Origin: Treponema sp. OMZ 787
Lineage (GTDB): Bacteria; Spirochaetota; Spirochaetia; Treponematales; Treponemataceae
DNA: 64,000 nt
Assembly (NCBI RefSeq): GCF_024181225.1
Contig: NZ_CP051198.1
Span: forward strand, 2,604,001 to 2,668,000
Reading direction: 5' to 3'
Part shown: positions 8,698-17,137 of the stretch, piece by piece
Layout: every line of letters starts with the position of its first letter
How positions within the stretch are numbered: position 1 is the first letter of the stretch
The notes under the pieces: model-generated
Databases searched by the model: none
The model's input: the letters and a program-made list of their open reading frames with translations, nothing else
What the model was told of the DNA's origin: nothing
Made by a program: the position numbers and the translations under genes

Positions 8698-11040
8698 TTG
8701 CGTACGGGTTTAAAAGTTCTTATAAGTTTAGTTATCTCTTTGGCTGTATTTGCCGGGCTTTTTTTATTAACGGCCTCGGATTATGAGTCTTTTACGGAAA
8801 CAAAAATATATAAGCCTGCCATCGTAAGGCACATCAATGACAATCTCTCAGAAATTGAAAGAGTTTTTATCTCATGGAATGACACAAATACCGAATTATT
8901 TAAAAATTTTATCCGTGAAGAATCATTAATGTCAGCAGTAAAACAAGAGCAAGACCGCTCAGACATAGAAAATAGAAATAATCTTATTTCAAAAATAATA
9001 TCTACTGTCCCGGGATTTTCAGGCTTAAGGATAATCGGTTCACAATACCAAAAAATTCACTTTAGTACCTTTCCTGAAGACATTCTAAACAAAACAGACT
9101 CAATGCTCTCATATAAAAGGTACAATGATGCCGGTAATTCAATTCCATTTCAACATATAGAAGCAGAAGACAAGTCTGAAGTAAAAATTACGGCTTCAAC
9201 AGATCTTAATATGATTTTATATTGTCTGCCTTTTTACGATAACTATGAGGTATATAGGGGAACAGCCGTTTTTTATATTTCAGGCAACAGCTTTTTATAC
9301 CATTTGGTTTCGCAAAATATCCTTTCAATAAGTGACGGCCTGGCCCTTTTATCCGATCAGGCACATACGATTATGGGAATTTTAACGGGTACTCACAATG
9401 TAGCTTCTCCCGAATTAAAAGATGCTGTCCTAAGCGACTGGGAAAGACTCCCTCAAAATTTGCGTATAATAGGTCTTGAAGGCGAGGACCGCTGGGTTCT
9501 TATTACAAAAAAATCCGACTTTGGCTATATAGGCAGAATCACCGAAAAAAGCGTTTTTATGTTCCCTTCAGCTGTCAAATATTTTTTGGTATTTACAGTT
9601 TTTATAACGATGTTTTTGGCATCATTTTTATTGTTAAATTTAAAGAGAAATAAGCTGTTTATTGCACAAAATAAAATTCAGCAGCTCCATTGGTCCATCC
9701 TAAAAAGCTATTTAAAAACATCCCAAAAAGAAAACTGGGCAGAATTACAAAAAGAGCTTGAATATCATAGACATGAAGTAAATGCCGAAATAAAAAGCGG
9801 CCTAGGAAAAAAACTTCTTGAAACTAAGGGAAAAGAAATAGATGATTTCTTACAAAATAGCTGGCAGGAAATATTTGACATTATAAACAAGACTGCAATA
9901 AATAAGTCTTTAAACCATGACCTAAAAGGAGTAAATGCAGAAGAACTTATAAGCCTTTTGATGGAAGCTGTAAAAGATCAAAAGAATGTTGCAGATAAAC
10001 CCAAGTCAACGCCAAAAACTCAAACTTCAACCGAAGAAGCCGAGGCTGTAGAAGAACTCGATGAAGTAGAAGAAGCCGAGGCCGTCGAAGAACTCGATGA
10101 AGTAGAAGAAGCCGAGGCCGTCGAAGAACTCGATGAGGTAGAAGAAGCCGAGGCCGTCGAAGAGCTTGATGAAGTTGAAGAAGCCGAGGCCGTCGATGAG
10201 CTTGATGAAGTTGAAGAAGCCGAGGCCATTGAAGAGCTTGATGAAGTAGAAGAAGCCGAAGCCGTCGAAGAACTCGATGAAGTAGAAGAAGCCGAGGCCG
10301 TCGAAGAGCTTGATGAAGTTGAAGAAGCCGAGGCCGTCGACGAGCTTGATGAAGTAGAAGAAGCCGAGGCCGTCGAAGAGCTTGATGAAGTTGAAGAAGC
10401 CGAGGCCGTCGACGAGCTTGATGAAGTTGAAGAAGCCGAGGCCGTCGACGAGCTTGATGAAGTTGAAGAAGCCGAGGCCATTGAAGAGCTTGATGAAGTT
10501 GAAGAAGCCGAGGCCGTCGACGAGCTTGATGAAGTTGAAGAAGCCGAGGCCATTGAAGAGCTTGATGAAGTTGAAGAAGCCGAGGCCATTGAAGAAGATA
10601 AAAATTATGAAGAGATTTACGAAGCAGAAGCGGCAGCAGTTTTTGACAAGATAGAAGAAGAACAAGACGAAGAAATTATCGATGAAGAAAATATCGATGA
10701 TCCTATGCTCCGCTTAAATGATTTAGGATATACTATTTCAGGCTTGGATTTTTCTGAACTCGATGTTCCTATTTCAGAATTGGAAAAGGTTGAAGCCAAA
10801 AAGGTTGAATACATTACTGACGATTATAGCCCAATACGCTCAATGTGGGGAAAATATGATGACAGCCCCATCTTGGGAACTCTGGATGTAGTAGGAGAAA
10901 GCGACCCTGTTCCTTTACTGGATTTAAATGAAGAACAAACAATTGTAAACGAGGATGGAGTATTTATTATCCGTAAGACAGAAACGGTGAAACCTGAAAA
11001 TAAAGATTTTAAGGCTCTTGTTGACTCGGTACTTCGATAG
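8698..11040 (+). CDS. Membrane protein with 15 acidic 12-residue repeats
   Basis: This 780-residue protein starts with TTG, supported by GGAG seven bases upstream. A membrane helix lies at about residues 5-24. An extracytoplasmic region of about 250 residues follows, resembling a sensor domain in layout but not recognised, then a second helix near 295-318. The rest is probably cytoplasmic: a helical segment, then fifteen copies of ELDEVEEAEA(V/I)(E/D) at residues 451-630, then an acidic tail ending in a short conserved-looking region. No enzyme motif is visible. The repeats should form a highly negative helix or extended rod. The following M15 peptidase gene starts eight bases after the stop, so the pair may act together at the envelope. 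Function unknown. Confidence 0.85.
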   Translation: MRTGLKVLISLVISLAVFAGLFLLTASDYESFTETKIYKPAIVRHINDNLSEIERVFISWNDTNTELFKNFIREESLMSAVKQEQDRSDIENRNNLISKIISTVPGFSGLRIIGSQYQKIHFSTFPEDILNKTDSMLSYKRYNDAGNSIPFQHIEAEDKSEVKITASTDLNMILYCLPFYDNYEVYRGTAVFYISGNSFLYHLVSQNILSISDGLALLSDQAHTIMGILTGTHNVASPELKDAVLSDWERLPQNLRIIGLEGEDRWVLITKKSDFGYIGRITEKSVFMFPSAVKYFLVFTVFITMFLASFLLLNLKRNKLFIAQNKIQQLHWSILKSYLKTSQKENWAELQKELEYHRHEVNAEIKSGLGKKLLETKGKEIDDFLQNSWQEIFDIINKTAINKSLNHDLKGVNAEELISLLMEAVKDQKNVADKPKSTPKTQTSTEEAEAVEELDEVEEAEAVEELDEVEEAEAVEELDEVEEAEAVEELDEVEEAEAVDELDEVEEAEAIEELDEVEEAEAVEELDEVEEAEAVEELDEVEEAEAVDELDEVEEAEAVEELDEVEEAEAVDELDEVEEAEAVDELDEVEEAEAIEELDEVEEAEAVDELDEVEEAEAIEELDEVEEAEAIEEDKNYEEIYEAEAAAVFDKIEEEQDEEIIDEENIDDPMLRLNDLGYTISGLDFSELDVPISELEKVEAKKVEYITDDYSPIRSMWGKYDDSPILGTLDVVGESDPVPLLDLNEEQTIVNEDGVFIIRKTETVKPENKDFKALVDSVLR
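10048..10587 (+). repeat. In-frame minisatellite, 15 x 36 bp
   Basis: Fifteen tandem 36-base units encode the 12-residue motif with few substitutions: Glu/Asp and Val/Ile switches plus synonymous changes such as ctcgat/cttgat and gaagta/gaagtt. Copy number can change without breaking the frame. The opposite strand also stays open through the array, but that is a by-product of the repeat, not a gene. Confidence 0.95.
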
Positions 11041-11047
11041 CACCAAA

Positions 11048-12238
11048 ATGCAAACAATTTTAGAAAATTTCAAAAAACTTTTTTTGATTTTATTTTTTTT
11101 TATAGCAAACTTAAATTTTTCTCCATGTCAGGCAAAAGATAAATTTGATCCGTTTAATTTTAATCTTGATAATCCGTGGCTTAGTTTAAAAGCCATTCAA
11201 ACAGCCTACCCCGATCTTATAAAAAACATATCTTTTGATTCGGAAGTAAATGATTGGTTTATAACTATAAGAAATCAAAATTTATATTGGGCAGAAGGAA
11301 GGCTTTTACTAAAAAAAGATCTTAAAAACCGGCAAAATTGGGCACCCATAATTTCTTACTTTTACTCCGATGAAATCCAAAATCCTAAACATTTTTCTGA
11401 AGATCATATAAGAGCATTAAAACCCGAAAACCTGATCAAGAACAGAAAAAAAGCTCCGCCGCCAAATTACACATTTTTTATGCTTTTATTTAATGGAAAA
11501 AACCGCAGCGAAATTATAAAGCAGCTTCGCCGGTCGCACTTTTTGGGTTATGAAGTATGGGTGCACCAGCGTGTTGTCGAACCCTTACGGAGAGTTCAAA
11601 CAAAAATATATCAAGCACAAAAAACAAATAAAGAAGTTAAAAAATTTTTAAAAGAGCTAAGCCAATGCTGGAGTTTTAACTGGAGGGTTATCGCAGATTC
11701 CGGTAAACTAAGTAATCACAGTTGGGGCTCTGCGATTGATCTTTTACCTAAAAACTACAGAAATAAAAAAATTTATTGGTTTTGGGAAGCTGTCCGGGAT
11801 GACTATTGGATGAAAATAATGCCCTACCGCCGATGGATACCTCCTAAGGCCATAATAGACGCTTTTGAAAGTGAAGGATTTATCTGGGGAGGCAACTGGA
11901 CCCTATGGGACAATATGCACTTTGAATACCGTCCCGAAATTCTATACATTAGAAATTTTGTTATGTATCCCGAATTTAACGCCTTTATAGCAAAGTATTC
12001 CGAAAAAATATACCAACAGAAGAATACCGAAATAGTTCAAGCAGGAAAAAAAAGACCTCAACGGCTTGAAGATATCTTCAGAATTGCAGAATTACTCAAA
12101 TTCACTTCATTTTTCGCAAAGAATGTGATGCCTTTTTACGGCATAAGCGATAAAAACATATTTGAAATGAATGAGTATGAGGAAGAAAATATAGAAACAC
12201 CTCAAGAACCTAAGTATCTGGAGGAAATGATTGATTAA
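11048..12238 (+). CDS. Secreted M15-family peptidase (VanY/CwlK-like)
   Basis: This 396-residue protein has a signal peptide (about 1-29, ending SPCQA) and a D-alanyl-D-alanine carboxypeptidase-type metallopeptidase domain. The zinc-site motifs are visible: 'SNHSWGSAIDLLP' (H and D ligands) and 'LWDNMHFEYRP' (the catalytic E/H region). Such enzymes trim peptidoglycan cross-links in the periplasm. I chose the ATG at 11048 because it begins the signal peptide; an upstream in-frame codon at 11018 would overlap the previous gene. The extensions before and after the domain are longer than in minimal M15 enzymes. It overlaps the next gene by eight bases. Confidence 0.82.
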   Translation: MQTILENFKKLFLILFFFIANLNFSPCQAKDKFDPFNFNLDNPWLSLKAIQTAYPDLIKNISFDSEVNDWFITIRNQNLYWAEGRLLLKKDLKNRQNWAPIISYFYSDEIQNPKHFSEDHIRALKPENLIKNRKKAPPPNYTFFMLLFNGKNRSEIIKQLRRSHFLGYEVWVHQRVVEPLRRVQTKIYQAQKTNKEVKKFLKELSQCWSFNWRVIADSGKLSNHSWGSAIDLLPKNYRNKKIYWFWEAVRDDYWMKIMPYRRWIPPKAIIDAFESEGFIWGGNWTLWDNMHFEYRPEILYIRNFVMYPEFNAFIAKYSEKIYQQKNTEIVQAGKKRPQRLEDIFRIAELLKFTSFFAKNVMPFYGISDKNIFEMNEYEEENIETPQEPKYLEEMID

Positions 12239-12635
12239 GATTACCATAGGAATATTTGTCATTGTAATAGCTTTTTTACTCGGGATTATTATCGGTAAGT
12301 ATAAAGAAAGGAGCTTAAATCTAAAAAAATTAAAAGAGGCAAGAAAGGACGCCGTAAAACGCTCAAGAGCCGTTTTAAACGGACAGCTTTCAGAGCAGCT
12401 CGCTCCATTCCTTCCCGATTTTCCGGCCGATCCGACAGAAATTCAGTTTATAGGAAAACCTGTAGACTACATAGCTTTTAATGGAGCATCTCAAGGAACA
12501 ATCAAAGATATAAGTTTTATCGAAATAAAAACAGGCTCATCAACTTTGAGTCCTGTGGAAAAAACATTAAAAGATGTAATCGAAAAAAAGAAGATAAGGT
12601 ATATCGAATATCGGGTAGATTTCGGCAAAAAATAG
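12231..12635 (+). CDS. Membrane-anchored nuclease-fold protein (archaeal Holliday-junction-resolvase-related family)
   Basis: This 134-residue protein has one N-terminal membrane helix (about residues 3-23) and then a short basic region. A domain follows that matches the family described as endonuclease related to archaeal Holliday junction resolvase ('FIGKPVDYIAFNG' then 'FIEIKTGSSTLSPVEKTL'). The D...ExK arrangement fits a PD-(D/E)XK core. The TTG start is set by GGAGGA five bases upstream, inside the end of the peptidase gene, so the two are translationally coupled. What a membrane-tethered nuclease fold cuts, if anything, is not known. Confidence 0.75.
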   Translation: MIKITIGIFVIVIAFLLGIIIGKYKERSLNLKKLKEARKDAVKRSRAVLNGQLSEQLAPFLPDFPADPTEIQFIGKPVDYIAFNGASQGTIKDISFIEIKTGSSTLSPVEKTLKDVIEKKKIRYIEYRVDFGKK

Positions 12636-12703
12636 AGTTTTTAGATTAAACCGCATAAAAATACAATAAAAATCATAAAAATACATATTTTTCGCAAAAA
12701 CTA

Positions 12704-12732
12704 TTGACACTTTTTATTTAATTTGATAAATT
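12704..12732 (+). promoter_or_regulatory. Strong promoter in front of a candidate small RNA
   Basis: A consensus TTGACA is followed after 17 bases by TAAATT. No open reading frame follows; only a short transcript and a terminator do. Confidence 0.6.
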
Positions 12733-12738
12733 ATCGTC

Positions 12739-12808
12739 ACACACAGAAAAGATACACATACTACTTCAAAAGAACCCCCGTATCCTCCTTTCGGGGGTTC
12801 TTTTCTTT
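12739..12808 (+). ncRNA. Candidate small RNA with an anti-Shine-Dalgarno loop
   Basis: From the predicted start (about seven bases after the -10) to the terminator T-tract the transcript is about 70 nt and contains no ATG. The first half is an unstructured CA-rich stretch. The second half is a terminator hairpin (AGAACCCCC/GGGGGTTCT) whose loop contains UCCUCCUUUC, the same string as the 3' tail of bacterial 16S rRNA. The gap between the + strand gene ending at 12635 and the - strand apbE gene gives it its own place. This is inferred from sequence signals only. Confidence 0.5.
12768..12808. terminator. Intrinsic terminator, probably bidirectional
   Basis: The inverted repeat AAAAGAACCCCC/GGGGGTTCTTTT is followed by a T-rich run on the + strand and has an A-run on the left side. 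It can end both the candidate small RNA and the - strand apbE transcript. Confidence 0.88.
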
Positions 12809-12825
12809 TTTAGAAGAAAATTAAT

Positions 12826-13935
12826 CTACTTTTTTATAAAAAAATCGGAATCCAGAACTTCAACAGAAGCGGAATCCTTCCCAAAAACGGATATGGAATT
12901 ATCTTTATAAAACAAAAAATAGGCAGGCCTTCCGGGGTTTCCGATGAGGGGAAAATCCTCCGTTATCAAACTTTGCAAAAGAGTCCGTGCTTTTTCTTCT
13001 CCCAGAACATAGCAAGATGTAGAAAGAGCATCGGCAAGGGCAGAGCTTTCGCTCATAATTGAAACAGCATTTAAATCGTTTTGTACAGGATAGCCGGTTT
13101 TCGAATCAAAGATGTGATGATAAATTATTCCGTCTTTTTTGATAAATCTTTCATAATTACCTGAGGTTACAAGGGATGCATCCTGAAGATCCATACCGGC
13201 AGCAGAATTATTTTTGCCTATTATAGGATTTCTCAAAGCAACTTTCCAAGTTTTTCCCGACGGATTTTTACCGGAAGCTAGGATGTTTCCTCCAAGATCT
13301 ATTAAAAAATCCTTTATGCCGTAATTAAAAAGTATTTTTGCAATCTTATCGGCAGCATAGCCCTTGGCAATCCCGCCAAGATCCAGCCTCATACCTTCTT
13401 TTTTTAGAAAAACCTTATTACCGTCACTTAGGATTATATTTTTATAGTCTAAAAGGGGCAAAACCTTTTTAATATCTGAGGGAGAAGGCACGGCCTCATT
13501 TTCAAAGCCGATGTTCCAAATTTTGACCAAGGGTCCGATGGCAGGGTTAAAGGCTCCATCGGTTAATTCAGCCATCATAAGGGAAATTTGCAAAAGCTCA
13601 TATAATTCAGGCGAAACTTCTATAGGAGAATTGCCCGCAGCTTTGTTAAGACGCTCCAGCTCAGACTCTTCTGTAGAGGTTAATCCTTTTAGGTTATTAT
13701 TTTCTGCCGAAATCTTATCGGTGTTTGCATTAAAGATTGAATCAAGCCTAAGCAGTGCCTCATGTGTTTTTTCCAAAACTGCTTCAGCATTTTTTTTAGG
13801 CTCATAAGTCAGGATACGCACCCTGCAAACAGTCCCAAGAGCAATCCATGTTTTTGAATACTCGGCCCGTTCAGGTTTACAAGAAAAAACAAGAAGAATT
13901 AAAAAAAAAGAAAAAAAATTAAAATGTTTAAGCAT
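12826..13935 (-). CDS. apbE: FAD:protein FMN transferase, lipoprotein
   Basis: ApbE moves FMN from FAD onto threonine residues of Rnf/Nqr-type subunits on the outer side of the inner membrane. The 369-residue protein has a lipobox signal (FLILLVFSC, lipid-anchored at about Cys19). The family core follows: 'MLIWVALGT'-like start ('KTWIALGTVCRVRI'), 'NIGFENEAVPSPSDI', the 'DLGGIAKGYAADKIAKIL' motif, 'LIDLGGNILASG', and the late 'ALADALSTSCYVLG' segment with the metal-binding aspartate and serine/threonine. It is the last gene of a leftward set with lspA (16-base gap). No rnf/nqr genes are in the window. Confidence 0.92.
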   Translation of the reverse strand: MLKHFNFFSFFLILLVFSCKPERAEYSKTWIALGTVCRVRILTYEPKKNAEAVLEKTHEALLRLDSIFNANTDKISAENNNLKGLTSTEESELERLNKAAGNSPIEVSPELYELLQISLMMAELTDGAFNPAIGPLVKIWNIGFENEAVPSPSDIKKVLPLLDYKNIILSDGNKVFLKKEGMRLDLGGIAKGYAADKIAKILFNYGIKDFLIDLGGNILASGKNPSGKTWKVALRNPIIGKNNSAAGMDLQDASLVTSGNYERFIKKDGIIYHHIFDSKTGYPVQNDLNAVSIMSESSALADALSTSCYVLGEEKARTLLQSLITEDFPLIGNPGRPAYFLFYKDNSISVFGKDSASVEVLDSDFFIKK

Positions 13936-13951
13936 AAATCAAGGAATTAAA

Positions 13952-14473
13952 TCAATTATCTTGTTCTTTTTTTTGTTTTATTCCGGTTAAAATCAAATTT
14001 ATACATAGACCTATTCCGCATACAACAATAAAAGAATCGGCAGCATTAAATGTAGGCCAGCGTTCCATTCCCAAAATACCAAAAAATTTTACATCTATAA
14101 AGTCGACAACGCCTTCAGATCTAAAAAAGCGGTCTATAATATTTCCGAAGCCTCCGCCTATTATTCCGCATATAAACCATCTTTGAGCTTTTGTCAATTC
14201 CGCAGATCTCATATATGCCCCGATAAGGGCTAGCAAAAGTAAAAATGGTAAAAAAACCAAGAATATCTTTCTTGGAATTTCTCCGAAACCGGCTCCAAGA
14301 CTGAAGGCTGCCCCGGTATTGTATACAAACCTTAAATTTAAAAGGTCCCCGATTAACGGAATCACTTCATTTACGGACATATATTTTACAACCAAAATTT
14401 TGGTAACTTGGTCTACAATAATAACTATTGCAGTAAGTAAAAAAGGAAGATAATAATCTTTTTTATTGTTCAC
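13952..14473 (-). CDS. lspA: Lipoprotein signal peptidase (signal peptidase II)
   Basis: LspA cleaves the signal peptide of prolipoproteins before the lipidated cysteine. The 173-residue protein has four membrane helices and the family motifs 'VDQVTKILV', 'NTGAAFSLG', 'GGGFGNIIDRFF' with the first catalytic aspartate (about residue 115), and 'FNAADSFIVVCG' with the second (about 143). It lies between apbE and a Crp-like gene on the same strand with short gaps. Substrates in this window include the ApbE lipoprotein and the lipoprotein at 21 kb. Confidence 0.95.
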   Translation of the reverse strand: MNNKKDYYLPFLLTAIVIIVDQVTKILVVKYMSVNEVIPLIGDLLNLRFVYNTGAAFSLGAGFGEIPRKIFLVFLPFLLLLALIGAYMRSAELTKAQRWFICGIIGGGFGNIIDRFFRSEGVVDFIDVKFFGILGMERWPTFNAADSFIVVCGIGLCINLILTGIKQKKEQDN

Positions 14474-14484
14474 AGGATCCTGCC

Positions 14485-15144
14485 TTATAATACATATAAA
14501 TTTTGTTCTTTTGATCGGCGTGTATTAACATACCGGGTTAAGTCTGTCATGTTTTGGACTATGATTCTGTCATCATAAACCGATATACGGCCTTGATCGA
14601 TAAACTTACGCATATTGTCTTCGGTTTCTTCTTTTGAAAGACCCGCCCAACGGGAAACCTCTTCAATTGTGGTATCAAAGGTTCTCATCTCCGTTGTTCT
14701 GTCAAGACTAGGCTGGGTTTCATCCAACATGAGAAAAACATCAGCTATTCTTGCAGGCTTGTCTTCAATAGTTAAAATCATAAACCTCCGTCTTTGTGCA
14801 TAGATTCGCCTTACAAAGGTTTTTAAAAGACGCATGGCAATGGCCGGATTTCCCTTCATTAATATTTCAAAGTTTTCTTTATTGAATTCGAGGGCCATCA
14901 CATCGTCATAAGCTATGGCTGAGGCCGAACGCGGAGAGTTATCCAATATGGCCATCTCTCCGAAGATCTCCCCGGGCTGCAAAATATCAAGATTCTTTTC
15001 AAATCCGTTTATAATCTTTATAAGCTGAACTCGTCCTGACTGTATCAAGTAGAATGATGAGCCGGGCTCAAATTCTGCAAATATAACAGACCCTTTAGGA
15101 AATTTTTTTGCAAATCGTGAAAATGAAGAAAAAAGATCCGACAT
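14485..15144 (-). CDS. Crp/Fnr-type regulator with cyclic nucleotide-binding domain
   Basis: The 219-residue protein has an N-terminal cyclic nucleotide-binding fold (about residues 10-120, 'IQSGRVQLIKIINGFEKNLDILQPGEIFGEMAILDNSPRSASAIA') with the phosphate-binding-cassette-like FGEMAILDNSPRSA. A dimer helix and a winged-helix domain follow (about 150-219, 'TTIEEVSRWAGLSKEETEDNMRKFIDQGRI'). It could be a DNA-binding regulator that responds to a cyclic nucleotide; the ligand and targets are unknown. It starts four bases after the stop of the second CNB protein, so the two are co-expressed and probably act in one pathway. Confidence 0.85.
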   Translation of the reverse strand: MSDLFSSFSRFAKKFPKGSVIFAEFEPGSSFYLIQSGRVQLIKIINGFEKNLDILQPGEIFGEMAILDNSPRSASAIAYDDVMALEFNKENFEILMKGNPAIAMRLLKTFVRRIYAQRRRFMILTIEDKPARIADVFLMLDETQPSLDRTTEMRTFDTTIEEVSRWAGLSKEETEDNMRKFIDQGRISVYDDRIIVQNMTDLTRYVNTRRSKEQNLYVL

Positions 15145-15147
15145 AGT

Positions 15148-16149
15148 TTACGCTCCTTGCAGGCGGCTGCTGCATTCTTTTTGCAGTTCCCGAATTTTAC
15201 CTATTATACCGGCACCCGACAAGATTGCAGCCTTATCAAAAAAGGCTATTGCCTTATCGGGTCTTTCCATATCCATATAACACATACCAAGATACATTAG
15301 GGCATCTCCTATTTTTACAGACTTGGGATGTTGAGAAATAAAGCCCGTTAAAAGCTGTAAACAGCGTACATATTCTTTTTTTGCATACAAACTTTTTCCG
15401 GCACCTATATAGGCATTATCTGTAATTTCTTCTCCGGCACCGGCTTCAATTACTGCATGGTATTGATCATAAGCGGCTTCATACTCTTCTTTTTCAAAAA
15501 GATCTTCAGCCTTATTATACGCAAGATGAACGGTTCCGTCAGAAACAGGAGCCGGTTTTTCGTGCGGCATGATAACAGTCTCATTATTATGTCCTTCCGC
15601 ATTTCCAAAAGAGCGGCCTGTAACTTCTGCTGTGCTCCTGATAATTTGCTCTACTTGCGAAATATATTTCCCGCCGGGATAAATAGTCTTATATCGGGCT
15701 CCTACCTGTCCTGCAGCCTTATAATGTTGGGAGGAATAAAAGGCATTCATAACATTGAAAAGGCCTTCTTCCGGGTTGGATTCTTCTTCACTATCCAAAA
15801 GCGAGGCCAGCTGTCTATGGATAGTCCTTAATTGACGCGAAAAAACCTTTATCATCTGTAAAATAATGCGGGTATTTGTCTGTGCAAAGGCTTCAAATTC
15901 CTTGCTTGTAAAAGAATAGACTATGGAGTCTGTTAGAACCATTGCACTTTCTTCCCTTGGATAATTACCCAATGCGGACTTTACTCCAAAGAATTCTCCT
16001 GTCTTTATATAGTCGGTAACCTGTTCTCCCGTTTCAATGTCTATAGATGTAAGAGCTATGCTGCCCGTGTTTAAAAGAAAGACACGCTCATCAAAGTCTC
16101 CCGAGAAATAAACAACTGAATTTGCCTTGTAATTAATAGCCTTAGGCAT
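15148..16149 (-). CDS. Cyclic nucleotide-binding domain plus TPR protein
   Basis: The 333-residue protein begins with a cyclic nucleotide-binding domain (about residues 5-115, 'LLNTGSIALTSID' then 'IKTGEFFGVKSALGNYPREESAMV'). It lacks a winged helix. Instead it has a linker and a C-terminal set of tetratricopeptide-like helices (about 215-330: 'AEDLFEKEEYEAAYDQYHAVIE', 'DALMYLGMCYMDMERPDKAIAFFDKA'). It is therefore more likely a signal-responsive scaffold than a DNA-binding regulator. GGGAGG lies before the ATG. It is the first gene of the leftward group with the Crp-like regulator, lspA and apbE. Confidence 0.82.
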   Translation of the reverse strand: MPKAINYKANSVVYFSGDFDERVFLLNTGSIALTSIDIETGEQVTDYIKTGEFFGVKSALGNYPREESAMVLTDSIVYSFTSKEFEAFAQTNTRIILQMIKVFSRQLRTIHRQLASLLDSEEESNPEEGLFNVMNAFYSSQHYKAAGQVGARYKTIYPGGKYISQVEQIIRSTAEVTGRSFGNAEGHNNETVIMPHEKPAPVSDGTVHLAYNKAEDLFEKEEYEAAYDQYHAVIEAGAGEEITDNAYIGAGKSLYAKKEYVRCLQLLTGFISQHPKSVKIGDALMYLGMCYMDMERPDKAIAFFDKAAILSGAGIIGKIRELQKECSSRLQGA

Positions 16150-16229
16150 TACGGCCTCCCAATATAAAACTTGCGTTCTAACATTCTAACATATTTTTTA
16201 AGAAAAACCTAGTCCTTCTTTCTTTTTTT

Positions 16230-16238
16230 TGATATAAT
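16230..16238 (+). promoter_or_regulatory. Extended -10 promoter abutting the PHP gene
   Basis: TGATATAAT (TGn plus a perfect TATAAT) ends six bases before the ATG at 16245. No good -35 is present and no Shine-Dalgarno sequence follows, which suggests a leaderless mRNA. Confidence 0.5.
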
Positions 16239-16244
16239 CTTTTT

Positions 16245-17114
16245 ATGGTGGATTTACACACTCATTCAACAGCATCCGATGGAACATTTACCCCCTCAGA
16301 ACTTGCAGCTGCCGTTAAAAAAGAGGGAATTTCGGCCTTTGCATTGACGGATCACGATATTTTAATCGGCTTAGATGAGGCTGCGGAAGAAGCTAAGAGG
16401 CATGGCATAATTTTTATACGAGGTGTAGAAATAAGCGTTAAGTGGAGCCCCGGAGAGCTTCATTTATTGGGGCTTGATTTACGCAAAGATTCTCATGAGC
16501 TGAATATGCTCTTACAGGATTTGCAGGATGAAAGAATCAACAGAAATCAAAGAATGGCCGAAAAATTAAAAAAAGCAGGTTTCGATATTTCATATGAAAA
16601 GGTCAGAGACTTTGCAGGCGGAGATAAGGGCTTAGGAAGACCCCATTTTGCGGCCTACATGGCAGTCCATAAAATGGTCAAAAAAAATCAGGAGGCCTTT
16701 GATAAGTATTTTGCCAAGGGGCGGCCTTTTTTTGAAGAAAAAGAAAATGCCGGCCTTGCTGAGGCAATTTCGGCCGTAAAATCGGCAGGCGGAATTCCTG
16801 TCTTAGCCCATCCAATGTCCCTATATTTATCTTGGTCTTCTCTCCCCGATGTTATAGCCGATTTTAAAAGGCAGGGCCTTGTAGGACTTGAAGCGTGGAA
16901 TTCTTCGACAAAGTACAATGATTGTAAGCGGTTAGAAAAACTGGCGGCCTCACTTGATATGCCCGTAACTGCGGGAAGCGACTTTCATGGAACAATCCGA
17001 AAAGACAGAAAACTAGGAGAAAGCTCAAAAAACGGCATAAAGATTGAAGACCGCTTTTATGAAAATTTAAGAACTATTCATCCTGACCTTCCGCCTCTGC
17101 CTATAGCTAAATAG
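16245..17114 (+). CDS. PHP-domain phosphoesterase (RNase AM / 3',5'-nucleotide phosphatase type)
   Basis: This 289-residue protein has the PHP metal-site motifs: 'DLHTHSTASDG' (H5, H7, D12), 'LTDHD' (about 36-40), 'RGVEISVKW' (about E65), 'PVLAHPM' (about 185) and 'AGSDFHG' (about 245). It matches the TrpH/YciV-type family, which removes phosphate from nucleoside 3',5'-bisphosphates or trims short RNA. The start is fixed by the motif beginning at residue 3. No ribosome-binding site precedes it. It is divergent from the cyclic-nucleotide protein genes, so it must have its own promoter. Confidence 0.85.
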   Translation: MVDLHTHSTASDGTFTPSELAAAVKKEGISAFALTDHDILIGLDEAAEEAKRHGIIFIRGVEISVKWSPGELHLLGLDLRKDSHELNMLLQDLQDERINRNQRMAEKLKKAGFDISYEKVRDFAGGDKGLGRPHFAAYMAVHKMVKKNQEAFDKYFAKGRPFFEEKENAGLAEAISAVKSAGGIPVLAHPMSLYLSWSSLPDVIADFKRQGLVGLEAWNSSTKYNDCKRLEKLAASLDMPVTAGSDFHGTIRKDRKLGESSKNGIKIEDRFYENLRTIHPDLPPLPIAK

Positions 17115-17137
17115 GCCTTTATTAGAAGATTAAAATT

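Noticed and set aside
10020-10665. Long open frames on the - strand through the repeat array (Ser/Ala-rich and Phe/Leu/Gly-rich).
   Set aside because: They arise because a 36-base repeat has no stop in any frame. They have no ribosome-binding site and simple, unnatural composition; the + strand frame continues into ordinary protein on both sides.
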